Source of the DNA: Penicillus capitatus
Taxonomy: Eukaryota; Chlorophyta
DNA length: 64,000 nt
NCBI GenBank assembly: GCA_965649825.1
Contig: OZ287714.1
Coordinates: 62,001-126,000 of the forward strand
Direction: 5' to 3'
Numbering within the stretch: the stretch's first letter is position 1; each line of letters opens with the position of its first letter. This document shows positions 1 through 10,242 of this stretch, one piece after another. The translations under genes were made by a program, and so were the position numbers. The notes under the pieces were generated by a model. The model was given only the letters and a program-made list of their open reading frames with translations, was not told where the DNA came from and ran no database searches.

Positions 1-1146
1 GGGGCATTGGGTCGAGGATCGGAGCGCATTAAGGTCGGCTGGATGTGTTCGGATGAAAACGGGCGACGGTTGTTGATGTGATGGTGTAGCCTGTGAAAGT
101 CATGTCTCACGATGGCGAGGTGAATCGAGCACGGTGCAATCCGTTCAACAAAGAGATCATCGCCACCAAGGCCATCGTTGGCAAAGTGTTCATCTTTGAC
201 ACGGGAAAGCAGTTGGAACGCACAACCGACACCATCTGTTCCCCAGATTTATGTCTCCTGGGTCAGTCCTATCGCTGAATGACTGCTGTATCGTGTGAAA
301 AAGAGTGAGTAGGTCACACAAAAGAAGGCTATGGACTGAGTTGGAATTCGTTCAGAGATGGATGGCTCGTGAGCGGATCGGACGATTGTCGGATTTGTGT
401 ATGGGATGTCAATCAGTCTCCTGTCGAACGGGCAAGCACCTCTCACTCTGTTCGGCAGATCAGACTCTGTTGTTTTTCAGTCCTTAGAACCTGTGCTGCT
501 TTACGAAGAGCACAAACAGACGGTGATGGACGTGGCGTGGAACCCGGACAACGGATTTCTTTTCGGATCTGTGAGCGATGATCGCTACCTGAATCTCTAC
601 GACACACGATGTGCGATTGGCCAAGCGGTGACTGGACGAATGAAAGCGCACGATTCGGAGATCAATGCTTTGGCCTTCAATCCGATCAACGACACCCTTT
701 TGGCCACAGGCGGCGGCGACAAGACCATTGCCCTGATCGATACACGAAACCTGACACGTCCACTGCACTTTCTGGAGGGCCACAATGCCGAGATCTACAT
801 GGTGAGTATCTCCCTTTGTGTGAGATGATCGGGGAGAAAGCGAAAGCTGCTATGTCAGGTGGCTTGGAATCCGACAAGGGATTCTTTGCTGGGATCGTGT
901 GCCGCCGATCGCCGGGCAATGGTTTGGGACATTTCCCGAATCGGCATGCCGCAGACAGATGAAGAGAAAGAAGACGGGCCTCCTGAGCTGCTCTTTGTGC
1001 ACGGCGGTCATACGTCACGCGTCTTGGACTTCTCCTGGAACTCAGATGTCGATCACGGGATGACAGCCGCCACGACGGCTGAGGATAACATTCTGCAGGT
1101 GTGGCAACTGGCAGAGTCGATTTACGAGGACAAGAACACCCTTTAA
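1..1146 (+). CDS. RBBP4/MSI1-type WD40 histone-binding protein, 5' end cut by window
   Basis: WD40 propeller protein of the RBBP4/RBBP7/MSI1 (CAF-1 p48) family, a histone H3-H4 chaperone subunit of CAF-1, PRC2, NuRD and HDAC complexes. Seen: GEVNRAR followed by IATK and [35 protein letters not shown], then [14 protein letters not shown] and EDNILQVWQ near the end, all in family order. Proposed exons are <1-33, 90-261, 313-422, 481-801 and 859-1146; the introns are 56, 51, 58 and 57 bases and each restores the frame. The N-terminal helix and first blade lie before the window. It converges with the minus-strand gene that ends near 1236. Family identity is firm; exon ends are inferred. Confidence 0.9.
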
Positions 1147-1235
1147 AGAGCTTGTGCTGATGGGACGTGTATGGAACATGTGGTACGTAGGGATACAGCA
1201 ACGAAATCTGGGCAGACGTGCTCGCGCATCTTCCG

Positions 1236-2110
1236 TCAGTACTTTCCAGATCCATACAGATCTTTGCGTCTCTGAAGAATGTTGCCCAACTGTGGGTCTG
1301 TTTTCTTCTCCGTCTCCTGCTTTGCCGCACCGAATCTCAGTTGTGCAGGACTGAGTTTTTTGCCAGGAGGCAATGGTGCCGGTTTTGGCTCCTGTTTCGC
1401 AATTGCCGCCTCTGGTCACACAAATCACACTTATTAGCCACACATGCATCCCTTGGCTCGTGCCTTCGCTTGGGAGAAGTGTCGAGAGGGGCGGTTTTGC
1501 TTCGGTAGCAATATGGTCGGCCGGTTTGTGGTCTTCATCATAAGCCACATCGACACCTCCTCCAACCTTGCCTCCTTTCCCTCGTGTCTCGATTTCGACT
1601 ACGCCTCCCTGTCCCAGTTTCTTTTCGATGATTTCCCGTGCTGCTTTTCCTCCTGTCGCACTGAGCTTTGTCGTTGTCTGGCCAACCTTGATCCTACATT
1701 CCATTCAGTGAAAACCGAAGGCATCCACCCATCCTGTATGCAGGCACTTTTGTTTCAGTTCTCCAAAAACGGAGTGCGGAATCGTGGCCTCCGCCGCTTT
1801 TCTCTCCTTCTTCTGCGCCGTGTGCATGACACTGAATCCGAATTTCATGTTGGCCGCTACACAGAGGGGGAGATGTTGATGGGCAGCTAAGGGAGCATGC
1901 GTCCGTACCATCGAGTCCGAGGTAATAGCGCTGCCACTGTTCCAGCTGAGCATTATAGAAAGCCTTGACACGCGGCGCAAAATCACGGGAGACACTATCC
2001 CAATGGTCCACCGACTCCATTTTCTCTTGAAACGCCTTGAGTTCCTCCAGGAATTCCTCCTCCTTTTTCAGCACTTGCTGCACGAAACCGCGTGCATGGT
2101 CGCGATCCAT
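1236..2110 (-). CDS. Unrecognised intron-containing gene
   Basis: Start ATG at 2110. Exon 1 (2110-1909) encodes a charged helical segment (MDRDHARGFVQQVLKKEEEF and on). A 52-base intron (1908-1857) leads to exon 2 (AANMKFGFSVMHTAQKKERK and on), then a 42-base intron (1728-1687) to a Gly/Lys-rich segment (VGQTTTKLSATGGKAAREII). Both introns keep the frame. The 3' end is unresolved: a further short intron is needed and I place the stop at about 1236, after RRKDLYGSGKY. I see no signal peptide, membrane span or familiar domain. It is divergent from the next gene, with only 59 bases between start codons, so the two probably share a promoter. Function unknown. Confidence 0.5.
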
Positions 2111-2169
2111 AGTGATTCAGAAAACCGTCAATTAAACCGAACGCATCTCCTGTTTATCTAACAGACGTA
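2111..2169. promoter_or_regulatory. Probable shared divergent promoter
   Basis: Only 59 bases separate the start codons of two divergent genes (minus start at 2110, plus start at 2170). Both 5' untranslated regions and core promoters must lie here or inside the genes. I see no convincing TATA box. Confidence 0.35.
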
Positions 2170-3374
2170 ATGGATGCAGCCAAGGTGCAACTACACGTGT
2201 CGGTATGCCGCGTGGCGACGCTACAGAAAGGCAAAGCGCTACCGCGACGCATCATTGCAGCCATGGCAACGCTCAGAGTCGGCACCTAACGGTCGCACCC
2301 GAGATACCATCGATTCCTACAGGAGGAATTTGAGATGCAGCGGTTCTGGGAAGAGGTGGCGATCCTGGATGCCTTTCTCAAAAAAGAGCGACGTGCGTTT
2401 CGAGGCACACCTTACTATTCAAAACTCGACGAAGTGCGATCGAGCATCTCCGCCTGTCATCATCATCTGCTGAACAGACGGTCAGGATCTTGAGACACAT
2501 CGACGAACTGCGTCTCGTGGCTCTGTCCGCGACGTTCGGATCGGCCATCGAAAGCAACGCAGTGCCCTGTCGTGAAGCCATGCTTGTCTACCTCTATCGC
2601 TTGCATGCAGGTCTGTTCTATCCGACGGGACATGACAAGCTTCTGGCTATACATTCCCTTCTACAGGATGTCTACTCTTTCGCGAGCTCTTTCCCACGAT
2701 TCTCAAAGCGGCGAAGCGTTTGATGCAGTTGGCGTCGTTAGGTCATCATCCATCGTTTGTCATGTTCGCCCTGTCCAACATCGCTTCCATTCGAGTTCCA
2801 GCACTGCTCTCTTCGAATATGTCTCACGATGGCAGTGCAGGACAAAGCGTATCGTGTGGTGGATGTTTATGTGAAGACATTTAACCGTTGCATGCCAGTG
2901 AATGGATGTCTTCCAAGAGCTCATGGCACCCCTTCTGTGGAAGAGCTGTTGCTGAAAGTCCCGAGTGAGCTACAGTGCGTCTCGAAAGGGCCCCATATCG
3001 AGATTCGCATCGGACAAGGCAAAGATCATGAAGAACATCCATCAGCGCTTACAGATTACGTCATGCAGCCGCCGCCACCGACGATGACAAAGAGAGGAAC
3101 AGTGCATCGGCCAAAAGAGTGGGATCTGGAACAGCCTCATCGTCACAAACGAAAGAAGGGATCTCCGTGCGCTGCCCCTTTTCCTTCTGCTCCTTCGCCA
3201 AAACCAAAGCGGCTCAGTCTCCTTGACAGAATGCAGTATACGCCTGTTCACTCTTCTCCTAAACCGCCGTCCGATTGGGAAGCATGGCTAACCGAGGAGA
3301 AACGCGAGTCCCCACCTGTCACATCAACATCCTCACGATCAAGTCGCTTCCTATCCATCGTCTGTTCCTCGTGA
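2170..3374 (+). CDS. Possible NEPRO-like nucleolar protein
   Basis: Five exons joined by four frame-restoring introns at 2278-2322, 2434-2477, 2611-2666 and 2795-2840 (45, 44, 56 and 46 bases). The N-terminal half is helical, with a block reading EMQRFWEEVAILDAFLKKE followed by YYSKLDETVRILRHID. This resembles in layout the N-terminal domain of NEPRO (nucleolus and neural progenitor protein), where a hydrophobic helix, a basic loop and an Lxx(V)xxxLxxL helix follow each other. The C-terminal 120 residues are basic, Pro/Ser-rich and probably disordered (HRHKRKKG and PSPKPKR). The NEPRO link is tentative and rests on pattern only. RMP1 of RNase MRP has a similar short motif and is the alternative. 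Confidence 0.5.
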
Positions 3375-3465
3375 CTGTGCAAGGCAACAGGACGGAAGAA
3401 AAAAAGACATTGATTATCATATGATAACCACACATTACGTAATAGTTAGGTGCAGCATCTCTTAA

Positions 3466-5301
3466 ATGTCCCATCAACGGGTCGTGCCCACCGTCATTGT
3501 CACCATATTCGCCGCTCCTCGATTTTCCATTTCGTTGTATTGGCAGCAAGCAACAAGAAGCGATTCCATGAGAAAACACTTGACAAGATTTCTTCCCCTT
3601 AGTCGCTCGAACGGGGATATTCATTCGACCGATTCCAAACCTTGTTCCGCTTTCTCACGAGTTCAAGACCATGTCGAAGAACTCCGCCGTTATTTCGAAC
3701 TGCCTGCCGATGAACTCTTTCTTGACGAATTTTATTGCGCCTTGTCGAAACGCATTCTCCTTCAGGGACGCATGTACATTTTTGAGCACCATCTCTGTTT
3801 CTACTCCAATGTATTCGGCTGGGTAAAGCGAAAAGTTATACCGCTGCATCAGGTGAAAGAGATTACCAAAAAGCGAAACTATGGATTCCCTAATTCCATT
3901 GAAGTCCTCTGGAAGAAACGGGAATTCTTTACTTCGTTTCTGAACCGTACGGATGCATATGAACTGCTGTGTGATGCCGTTAAACACGTGGAGGTGCCTT
4001 CGCCGACCTCTAGCGATGGTACGTCCAGATCCTCGCGTCGTGGGCATATCGGAGATGGCGTGCATACAGGGAGGCAACGAGAGAGCCCACAGGGGTCATC
4101 TTCATCATCTCTCGGATCGCGACGCAGCGATGGGCGTTCGCCAAAACGAGCGATCAAATCCGTCGTGAGCGATCCGGGGGATGATTCGGATCTGGACGGG
4201 GATGATGAAGAGACCGATGTTTGGTCTGTGATCACGGGTGCCGCTCCTGCTGTGCCCGAAAACATGGTCCTTCTCTACGAGGATCGCTACGAAGTCTGCG
4301 TTCAGGAGTTCTTTACGCGGACACTGTCAACGGATTCCATGTTCCTCGATGGATATCACAAGCGGAGAGGGGATACGCGATATCGCATCACGGGATGGGA
4401 ACAATTGAGTGAGATTAGCGGGTTTGTCCGACAAGCCACCTTCGTTTCGCCCGTTAAGGGTGTCCGGGGGATCGGTTTCATGAGTCCCAAGAACACAGAA
4501 TGCAATCAAGATCATAGACTCTGTATCTATCGTGGAGATCATCTGGTCTTCCAAATATCGCAGGTGGGATGCGTACGATGTGTGATATCGCCATTGGGAA
4601 ATGTGTGAGATGTTTAGGTAATGAAAGATATTCCCTACGGAGATAATTTCAGCGTTGAGCTGCGCTGGGATGTGACGCCCATTCCGGACTCGACGTCTTG
4701 TCAAATCTCCATCCACGTTGCCGTTCCTTTCATCCGTTCCGTTCTGGCTCCCTTCCGGTCGATGATTGAGACAAATGTGATGAAAGAGATGCAAGATTCA
4801 GTCAAGATGATGTCAGAAATGCTCAAAGATACATTGCACCCCACTCTACCTGACGAGCTCACAGAATCCGGCATCGACCCTCAAGAACAGGACGAATCGG
4901 TCGAGCCGTCGACACATGCCTTGTCCAAACTGCAGAACTTGTTGAATAACGAAGAAGGTCTGCAGAGGCTTGAACATCTCGTTGAGTCGACGGAGCTTTT
5001 GGAGAGAAACGTGTCGAAGACCGAACTTAAAACGCCGCCAATGCACTCTGCCTCCGTCCCACCACCACTCCTTCCATCCTCAATCAACTGGGTCCTCTTT
5101 TTCGCTTGCTTGTTCATGCTCTTCTGTCAAGTCATGCTGATTGTGGCATGGATGGTGACACATCCACGTGCCTCTGTGGCGGCAACAGTTGAAGGAATGG
5201 GGCACTATCTTGAACAGTCCTTTAGACAACTGTACGAAATGGAAACGGCTATCGTTGCTACACTTCAGTTGCTGAACAGAACGGTGGCAGATATCACTTG
5301 A
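3466..5301 (+). CDS. GRAM-VASt membrane-anchored sterol-transfer protein (Aster/Lam type)
   Basis: Two exons, 3466-4563 and 4618-5301, joined by a 54-base intron in phase 0. An N-terminal GRAM domain spans roughly residues 65-165 (LFLDEFYCALSKRILLQGRM, then LCFYSNVFGW and RKVIPLHQVKEI). After a Ser-rich acidic linker comes a VASt/StART-like domain (from about residue 265), with the intron inside it just before KDIPYGDNFSVELRW. A single membrane span near the C-terminus (about 5085-5156) is followed by a short tail. This order matches GRAMD1/Aster and yeast Lam/Ltc proteins, which move sterol between ER and plasma membrane at contact sites. The start could be ATG 3466 or ATG 3568; the GRAM domain is intact either way. 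It converges with the FKBP gene, 87 bases away. Confidence 0.88.
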
Positions 5302-5388
5302 CATCCATAGCATATCTCCACGGATCTTGTGTTGGTGCACTGCTGTATTTACATTTGCCTTCTTGTTTGTGTAATAACCGAACGTATT

Positions 5389-6138
5389 TCATTTCTGAGT
5401 AGTCGGCGGGGGAACTGGAAGACGAAAAGACGATGTAACATCTCCATCTTTCGGAAAGATCGAGGACGAGATCTCTTTTTCATCAGAAGGAAGCTGTACC
5501 CGTTTGAGCTCCACTTCAAACAACAGAGGCTCATCTTTGTGCGCTTCCAAACGCCGATAGCCACCAAACGTATCAGGACGGGGACCCACTTCTCGATCTC
5601 GCCATCCGTACCGTGGTGGGATCAAGATTCTGCGCCGGCCTCCCTCTCGCATACCCTGCATACCGAGCACGGCAGCCAAAGGCAACGCCTCTGGATCTCC
5701 ATACCTACCATACCCATTCTGCCTCACACGCATCGGACGCGGGACGTCTATTTACTGGAAAGAATAGATGCTGTCAACATCGTCCTTCCCTTCATAACCG
5801 TATCCCATTGAGAAGAGATAGACGGGTGTCCCGCCAGAGGAGTATTTGAAATAGGCGCCGCTGGATAGACGATAGACAATGTATGAGATGCTGCACCGTG
5901 CGGCCTGCTGGACTTCTTTGCCACTCCCCGTCTCCATCTCTCTGCCGGTCAACACACACAGTGATGAGACACGTGCTGTTTCCATTGTGTGACCTGTATT
6001 GTAGTCCGTTGGAAAGTGTGACCAGATCGCCAGGCTGATCAAATTGACGCGTTTGTAGATACTGTTCGCGCAGTTCCTCATCGGAAGCGGCTTCCCTTTT
6101 CTCTCTAGCTGCACATCCGTCTCACTCTTTGATCTCAT
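5389..6138 (-). CDS. FKBP-type peptidyl-prolyl isomerase, plastid-lumen style
   Basis: The C-terminal half is clearly an FKBP domain: VLGMQGMREGGRRRILIPPR, then FGGYRRLEAHKDEPLLFEVE. The upstream exon carries ETGSGKEVQQAA and CSISYIVYRLSSG. A 51-base intron (5798-5748) joins ..FSMGY to DVPRPMRVRQ and contains GTTGAC before its AG. The sequence GMREGGRRR plus a carboxy LLFEVEL fits single-domain FKBPs of the plant FKBP16/20 lumenal group better than cytosolic FKBP12. The N-terminus is uncertain: ATG 6138 is the furthest open start, but another short intron just before REMETG is likely. The enzyme class catalyses prolyl cis-trans isomerisation. The plastid link is inference from family style alone. 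Confidence 0.78.
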
Positions 6139-6392
6139 TCTACGTTATTTAAAACGTGTGACCTTAAGCATCGACGCAGATCGTATCCACTTCGTCCCCG
6201 ACAGGCAAACTTCGCTGATTGCGCCTCGCCGCTGACACTGGCGACACCAACGAACGTACCAACCAACAGACTTCTGCGTCGCATCTCATCCCCTGCAACG
6301 TTACTCTTTCATTTGCAACAAGAGTGAGAACTGCGACCGTTGGGCGGTGAAGGACGGGATGATTTACAGCAGATGGTCGACATTGGCAAAGA
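6139..6392. promoter_or_regulatory. Divergent gap between FKBP and PYM genes
   Basis: About 250 bases between two divergent start codons. It must hold both 5' leaders. I see no tRNA or extra reading frame. Confidence 0.3.
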
Positions 6393-7036
6393 ATGGCCGA
6401 CCAACAACATCAATTGCGTTACGCAACGAATCGCGAAGGCGAGAAGGTCATTCCAGCATCGAAACGTGCTGATGGCTCTCTGCGTCCCGAACGACGTGTC
6501 CGAGAAGGCTACGTTCCTCAAGAAGAGCAGCCTATCTACCAATCCCGTGCAGCCCTGAGTCGACGTGGCATCCCTCTATGTCCAGGCAGGCCACAAGGAA
6601 CGCTCCTGTGACACCTGTCACGTCATCATTTTTATCAGGAGCGGACTTTATTCAGAGTGACGGACAGAAAACGTCTCAGTCAAAATCGGCGAAGAAGAAT
6701 GAGAAGAGGCGCTCGAAGAAGAAACAAATGGAGGAGATGGGACAGGATGCCGTACAGACTTTGACGCAGAAAGTGTGACCATATCATCATTGCGTGATGT
6801 GACGTTTGTGTTAGATGGAAGACACAAAACTGTGTGATGTCGAGGGCGACGCGTCACCTTCGAATCTCTCCCATGAAGCGAAGCAGCTGAGGACCTTGAA
6901 AAAGAAAGTGCGTCAATGCGAAGCCCTTCAGTCGCGTCGTGATGCCGGAGAGGCACTGACCGACCTCGAGACGACCAAGCTGGCGAAGCTCGATGCGTGG
7001 AGAGAGGAGATCGCAGAAATCGAATCTCGCCTATGA
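6393..7036 (+). CDS. PYM/WIBG, exon junction complex disassembly factor
   Basis: Three exons. Exon 1 from ATG 6393 has the diagnostic Mago-Y14 binding motif: VIPASKRADGS, RRVREGYVPQEE, PIYQSR. Exon 2 (from 6639) has the basic KSAKKNEKRRSKKK block. Exon 3 (6815-7036) has the conserved C-terminal helix pair (RTLKKKVRQCEALQSRRDAGE and LDAWREEIAEIESRL). This is the full PYM layout; the protein removes exon junction complexes from mRNA on ribosomes. The second intron (6773-6814, 42 bases) is GT-AG and carries TGATGTGACG 12 bases before its AG. The first intron (6586-6638, 53 bases) needs a GC donor to restore IPLCPGADF. An EJC recycling factor fits an intron-rich genome. Confidence 0.9.
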
Positions 7037-7199
7037 ACGTCACATCACACAAGACGTGTCAACATCGCGTCGGCGAATCGACTCCGTCAGCGTTTTCGAT
7101 GTCGATGCGTGCGCGTTCGATCTCTTTGCGCTCTTCGTCCTTTCACGGCACTCGTGTTGTGGCATCCGTGCCGAGATGTACCCAGAAGACGTGTCGTCG

Positions 7200-7425
7200 T
7201 TTTTGCGTCGAGAATAGAACCTTGTGGTCGTTGCAAGTCGATAAAGCATGGTGTGATGTAAATAAAGAAAAGTGTGATAAGTTGGAGCCATCTCTCGACC
7301 TTACAGACACGATTTCGGAGAAACTCAAATGCCTGGTCGGCGAAACTCAGAACTGCGATTTTGTGCGTTCTATTGTGATAATTGGGTGGGTTATGGTCGC
7401 ATGGATGGTCACGTAGACGGTGGGC
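7200..7425 (+). pseudogene. 5' part of an FHA-like gene interrupted by the LTR element
   Basis: The open frame here ends in KLKCLVGETQNCDF, the look of an FHA first strand pair (VG..xxCD). A GT-AG intron, about 7369-7418, would join it to an exon starting ACGGTGGGC. That exon is cut after GTGGGC by the retroelement and resumes at 9900 after the duplicated TGGGC. Reading into the LTR gives a stop within seven codons. The true 5' start is not clear: coding-like sequence begins near 7200-7260 and a further upstream exon may exist. FHA domains bind phosphothreonine. The FHA call is moderate; the interruption itself is seen directly. Confidence 0.55.
7421..7425. repeat. Target-site duplication, left copy (TGGGC)
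   Basis: TGGGC lies directly before the left LTR and again at 9900-9904 directly after the right LTR. A 5-base duplication is typical of LTR element integrase. Confidence 0.9.
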
Positions 7426-7763
7426 TGTAGGAGATGTAGCATTTAACTGCCGTCTGTAAACCACCGGAAGTAGGAGAGCCGTAGTCTAACCATCCAGGCG
7501 CGCTGACCATCGGTCGCGACGGATGTCGGCTCCCGAGCTAACTTCCCCATAACGATAGGCATGTGGTTATCAACTTGCGCTAGAAGTTCACGACTGTTAG
7601 GTACTAAGGTTAGGAAAACTGTAACCACCGTGGGTACTTAAGGTTGACATTCCTGTTGTAAATAATCTCGAGTTCCTGTGCTATCGTTTGAGTGTTCATT
7701 CGCGTCGTCGTTCGCGCTGAGAGCCGATTCGTGTGAAGCGCATCGTTACATCGATCCCCGACA
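7426..7763 (+). repeat. Left LTR
   Basis: 338 bases, TGTAGGAG at the start and CCCCGACA at the end. The same sequence recurs at 9562-9899. Confidence 0.95.
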
Positions 7764-7765
7764 AC

Positions 7766-7782
7766 TGGTGGACCTCCGGGGT
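7766..7782 (+). other. Putative primer binding site
   Basis: Starts TGGTGGACC two bases after the left LTR. It begins with TGG, the complement of a tRNA CCA end, and the complement could form a T-stem and acceptor strand. The tRNA is not identified. Confidence 0.5.
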
Positions 7783-7817
7783 AACTGTCAAGCGTTTCCT
7801 ATCGTTTGTGACAGACC

Positions 7818-9425
7818 ATGCGCATCGAGTCGACACCCTGCCCGCGTTATGATGGACGCAGCGACCCGAAGGAATGGGTCGACGAGATGACCTCGTTCTT
7901 TCGTCTGCGCCATGTAGACGACGAGCCAGGCACACGGGCCGAGATTGCCATTGCGTTTCTCGACGGACCAGCGGCAGACTGGGCCGAACTGCACTTCGGT
8001 TTTAGCGACGCTGTTGCTCTGCAGTGGGCAGAGTGGAGCCGTCGGTTGACCGACCGATTCGGGAGGCACGACCCGAACCGGACAGGAAAGCAGCTCCTGA
8101 GCCTCTGTCGAAAACAGAGGAGACTGCGCGCGGAACGCGCAGAAAAGTCCGTCTGTACTCGGCGAGCATCGACCAGTGCATCTTTTCTCCGTCGCGGAGA
8201 CGACGAGGCGGGCGCACGCAGACGTGTCCGTTGGTTCGACGAAACCGACGAGGACGAAGACGAAGACGAAGCTCCAGAGCCCGAGCTCGGACGCAACCGT
8301 ACGACGGTCTCCAGACCGGATGGAGCCCGTAGACTCGAGCAGACGAGTCGACATTTGCCAACCGACGCAACAGAGTTTGCGACGGCTGATGCAGAAGACG
8401 AAGCACTTCGCCAGTTGCCAGCTGGCATGACCATTCTTCCTGTGAAGAAGCAGGAGAAACGCCAAGAGCGGCGTTTGGAAGACGACGTGTTCGAAGCCAG
8501 AAGCGAGTCAGACATGGCGACCGCTCTGGGGGAGTCTGTTGAAGAGACGCAGACTCCCGACTGTGAAGACGACGACAACAACAGTGCACGCGGCTACTGC
8601 GGCGAGTCTGAGGTGACTGCTGCGCAGGATGAGTCGATGCGAACCCGCGGCGGTTACGGAGACCGCGACGGAAATGACAGCAGAGAATGCACATGCGAAC
8701 CTTACCATTTCTCCGAACCGAAACCGGCAGAGCTTTCGGGTATCCGACTCCAGCACTCTGTCGTCGAATTCCTCGACGCAGAACTCACGATTCCGTGGGA
8801 CAGTGGCTGTGTCGATGGACTTGCAACCCGTCTGCCCATCCTGTCCCGATGGTGTGAGATGTCACCTCGTCTATCATTCCTGACGTTCGAAAGGACGAGG
8901 GCTGTGAAACATATGGAAGTTCTCACTAACGACGACGAAGCAGAACCTTGTCGAAGTCTCTTTTTCGTAGCCGCAGAAGAACCACGGGGGCAGCTTGAGT
9001 TGGTCTCGGCGACCAGACGCTTCGCAGAATTCGTTCAAGGTACCCAATGTGAAGACGCAGAAGACGTGGGAACCGAACGGCGAATGGCGCCACCATACCT
9101 TTCGGCTGTCGAGACTGCAGCATGCGCCCGACGGAAGAAGTTCCCGTCGTCTGTGGGGCTTCTTGCGGAAGTCGATGCGAAAGGCCGTGTGAGTGAAGCA
9201 CTTTCCATTGCGCGCTTTTTCGCGAGTTTCCGGGGAGGACCAACGTGTCGTGGACGGATAGAAGTCATCGTTCCTCGCGTAGAACCAGCGACGGAGCTCC
9301 GTGTCTATCGACTCGGGGACAACGGGAAGCCAGAGGACGTGTTCAAGAGAGGTGCACCGACGTGGCTGCTGACCATCTGGATCTCACGTGGTGGAGGAGT
9401 AAGACGTAACGCTATGGATCTGTGA
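7818..9425 (+). CDS. Gag-like protein of the LTR element
   Basis: 535 codons from ATG 7818. The first 100 residues resemble the retrotransposon gag fold: PRYDGRSDPKEWVDEMTSFF, then AIAFLDGPAADWAE and WSRRLTDRFG. An Arg-rich and then acidic middle follows (ETDEDEDEDEAPEPE). I see no CCHC knuckle. A segment near residue 325 (LTIPWDSGC) vaguely recalls an aspartic protease DSG site, but the surrounding pattern is too weak to call it. The ORF has no frame damage, as expected for a young copy. Function: presumably particle or RNP formation for an element that borrows its enzymes elsewhere. Confidence 0.75.
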   Translation: MRIESTPCPRYDGRSDPKEWVDEMTSFFRLRHVDDEPGTRAEIAIAFLDGPAADWAELHFGFSDAVALQWAEWSRRLTDRFGRHDPNRTGKQLLSLCRKQRRLRAERAEKSVCTRRASTSASFLRRGDDEAGARRRVRWFDETDEDEDEDEAPEPELGRNRTTVSRPDGARRLEQTSRHLPTDATEFATADAEDEALRQLPAGMTILPVKKQEKRQERRLEDDVFEARSESDMATALGESVEETQTPDCEDDDNNSARGYCGESEVTAAQDESMRTRGGYGDRDGNDSRECTCEPYHFSEPKPAELSGIRLQHSVVEFLDAELTIPWDSGCVDGLATRLPILSRWCEMSPRLSFLTFERTRAVKHMEVLTNDDEAEPCRSLFFVAAEEPRGQLELVSATRRFAEFVQGTQCEDAEDVGTERRMAPPYLSAVETAACARRKKFPSSVGLLAEVDAKGRVSEALSIARFFASFRGGPTCRGRIEVIVPRVEPATELRVYRLGDNGKPEDVFKRGAPTWLLTIWISRGGGVRRNAMDL

Positions 9426-9561
9426 GCATCTGTGGCGGTGTTCTTATAAACGACGTTATTTTAAACGCTCGTGGTTCTACCTTTCCTTAGGCAAGGTTGT
9501 TTTCCCTTTTCGTGTGTCACTTAAACGTCGGGGCGTGACGTGTTAAGTGAGGGGGAGTCAC
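9426..9561 (+). other. 3' non-coding part of the element with polypurine tract
   Basis: 136 bases between the gag stop and the right LTR. The purine tract at 9549-9557 is the expected plus-strand primer. Nothing else is seen. Confidence 0.6.
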
Positions 9562-9899
9562 TGTAGGAGATGTAGCATTTAACTGCCGTCTGTAAACCAC
9601 CGGAAGTAGGAGAGCCGTAGTCTAACCATCCAGGCGCGCTGACCATCGGTCGCGACGGATGTCGGCTCCCGAGCTAACTTCCCCATAACGATAGGCATGT
9701 GGTTATCAACTTGCGCTAGAAGTTCACGACTGTTAGGTACTAAGGTTAGGAAAACTGTAACCACCGTGGGTACTTAAGGTTGACATTCCTGTTGTAAATA
9801 ATCTCGAGTTCCTGTGCTATCGTTTGAGTGTTCATTCGCGTCGTCGTTCGCGCTGAGAGCCGATTCGTGTGAAGCGCATCGTTACATCGATCCCCGACA
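9562..9899 (+). repeat. Right LTR
   Basis: 338 bases that match the left LTR with no difference found by eye. TGGGC follows at 9900-9904. Confidence 0.95.
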
Positions 9900-10242
9900 T
9901 GGGCTGCGACAAAACCGGCGTCGAGGTGAAATTCGAAAGCGTCGGAGCGACCAATCCTTTGGATTCGCCAGCCGAGTTGTACATGACAGTGCGTATGCTG
10001 AAAAAGCGATGCGAAATGATGTGACGTTTCACCAGGTATTGGGCGGTTTGACAAAGATATCTGTGGACGAGAAAGAACTGAAGATGAATGAGAAGGTGCG
10101 TTTGTATCCCGGCAGCGCCATTCAACTCGGAGACTTTGCTCGCTTTCAAGTGGGTCACACTTATTGCACTCTTTCTCGACTGTGGATCGGTGAACATCAA
10201 TCGGTTGGACAGGTCTTGCGAAACGTATTCGCGCACGCCTGA
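9900..10242 (+). pseudogene. 3' part of the FHA-like gene downstream of the insertion
   Basis: Resumes with TGGGC TGCGAC, giving CDKTGVEVKFESVGATNPLD. An intron at 9989-10035 (47 bases, with GATGTGACG at 10018) joins ..ELYMT to VLGGLTKISVDEKELKMNEK. A second intron (10150-10212, 63 bases) joins ..LGDFARFQ to VLRNVFAHA and a stop at 10242. The segment KISVDEKEL, then VRLYPGSAIQLGDFARFQV fits the end of an FHA domain (vNg..l..L..Gd.i.lG....F.V). Both introns restore the frame, so the gene was recently intact apart from the insertion. Whether another allele is intact cannot be seen here. Confidence 0.6.

Larger units (their letters stand above)
7426..9899 (+). mobile_element. Complete non-autonomous LTR retroelement, 2474 bp
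   Basis: Two 338-base direct repeats (7426-7763 and 9562-9899), each starting TG and ending CA, look identical base for base by eye. A 5-base target duplication (TGGGC) flanks the pair. A putative primer site starts two bases inside the left LTR (TGGTGGACCTCCGG at 7766), beginning with the expected TGG. A purine tract (GAGGGGGAG, 9549-9557) lies four bases before the right LTR. The only long internal frame is one gag-like ORF; no reverse transcriptase, RNase H or integrase is present, so mobility would need a helper element. Identical LTRs mean a very recent insertion. Orientation follows the gag ORF and is plus. Confidence 0.95.

Noticed and set aside
1687-1728. Apparent ultra-short introns of 22-28 bases (also 2211-2234, 25619-25645)
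   Set aside because: Each place is explained either by a normal 42-base intron or by uninterrupted in-frame coding, so there is no need for tiny introns.
8755-8860. Active retropepsin domain in the gag-like ORF
   Set aside because: Only a DSGC triplet context is visible. The flap and the second hydrophobic-Gly motif are not recognisable, so I left it as a remark.
7426-9899. Reading the LTR repeat pair as a CRISPR or tandem gene duplication
   Set aside because: Exactly two copies with TG..CA ends, target duplication, primer site and purine tract make an LTR retroelement certain.
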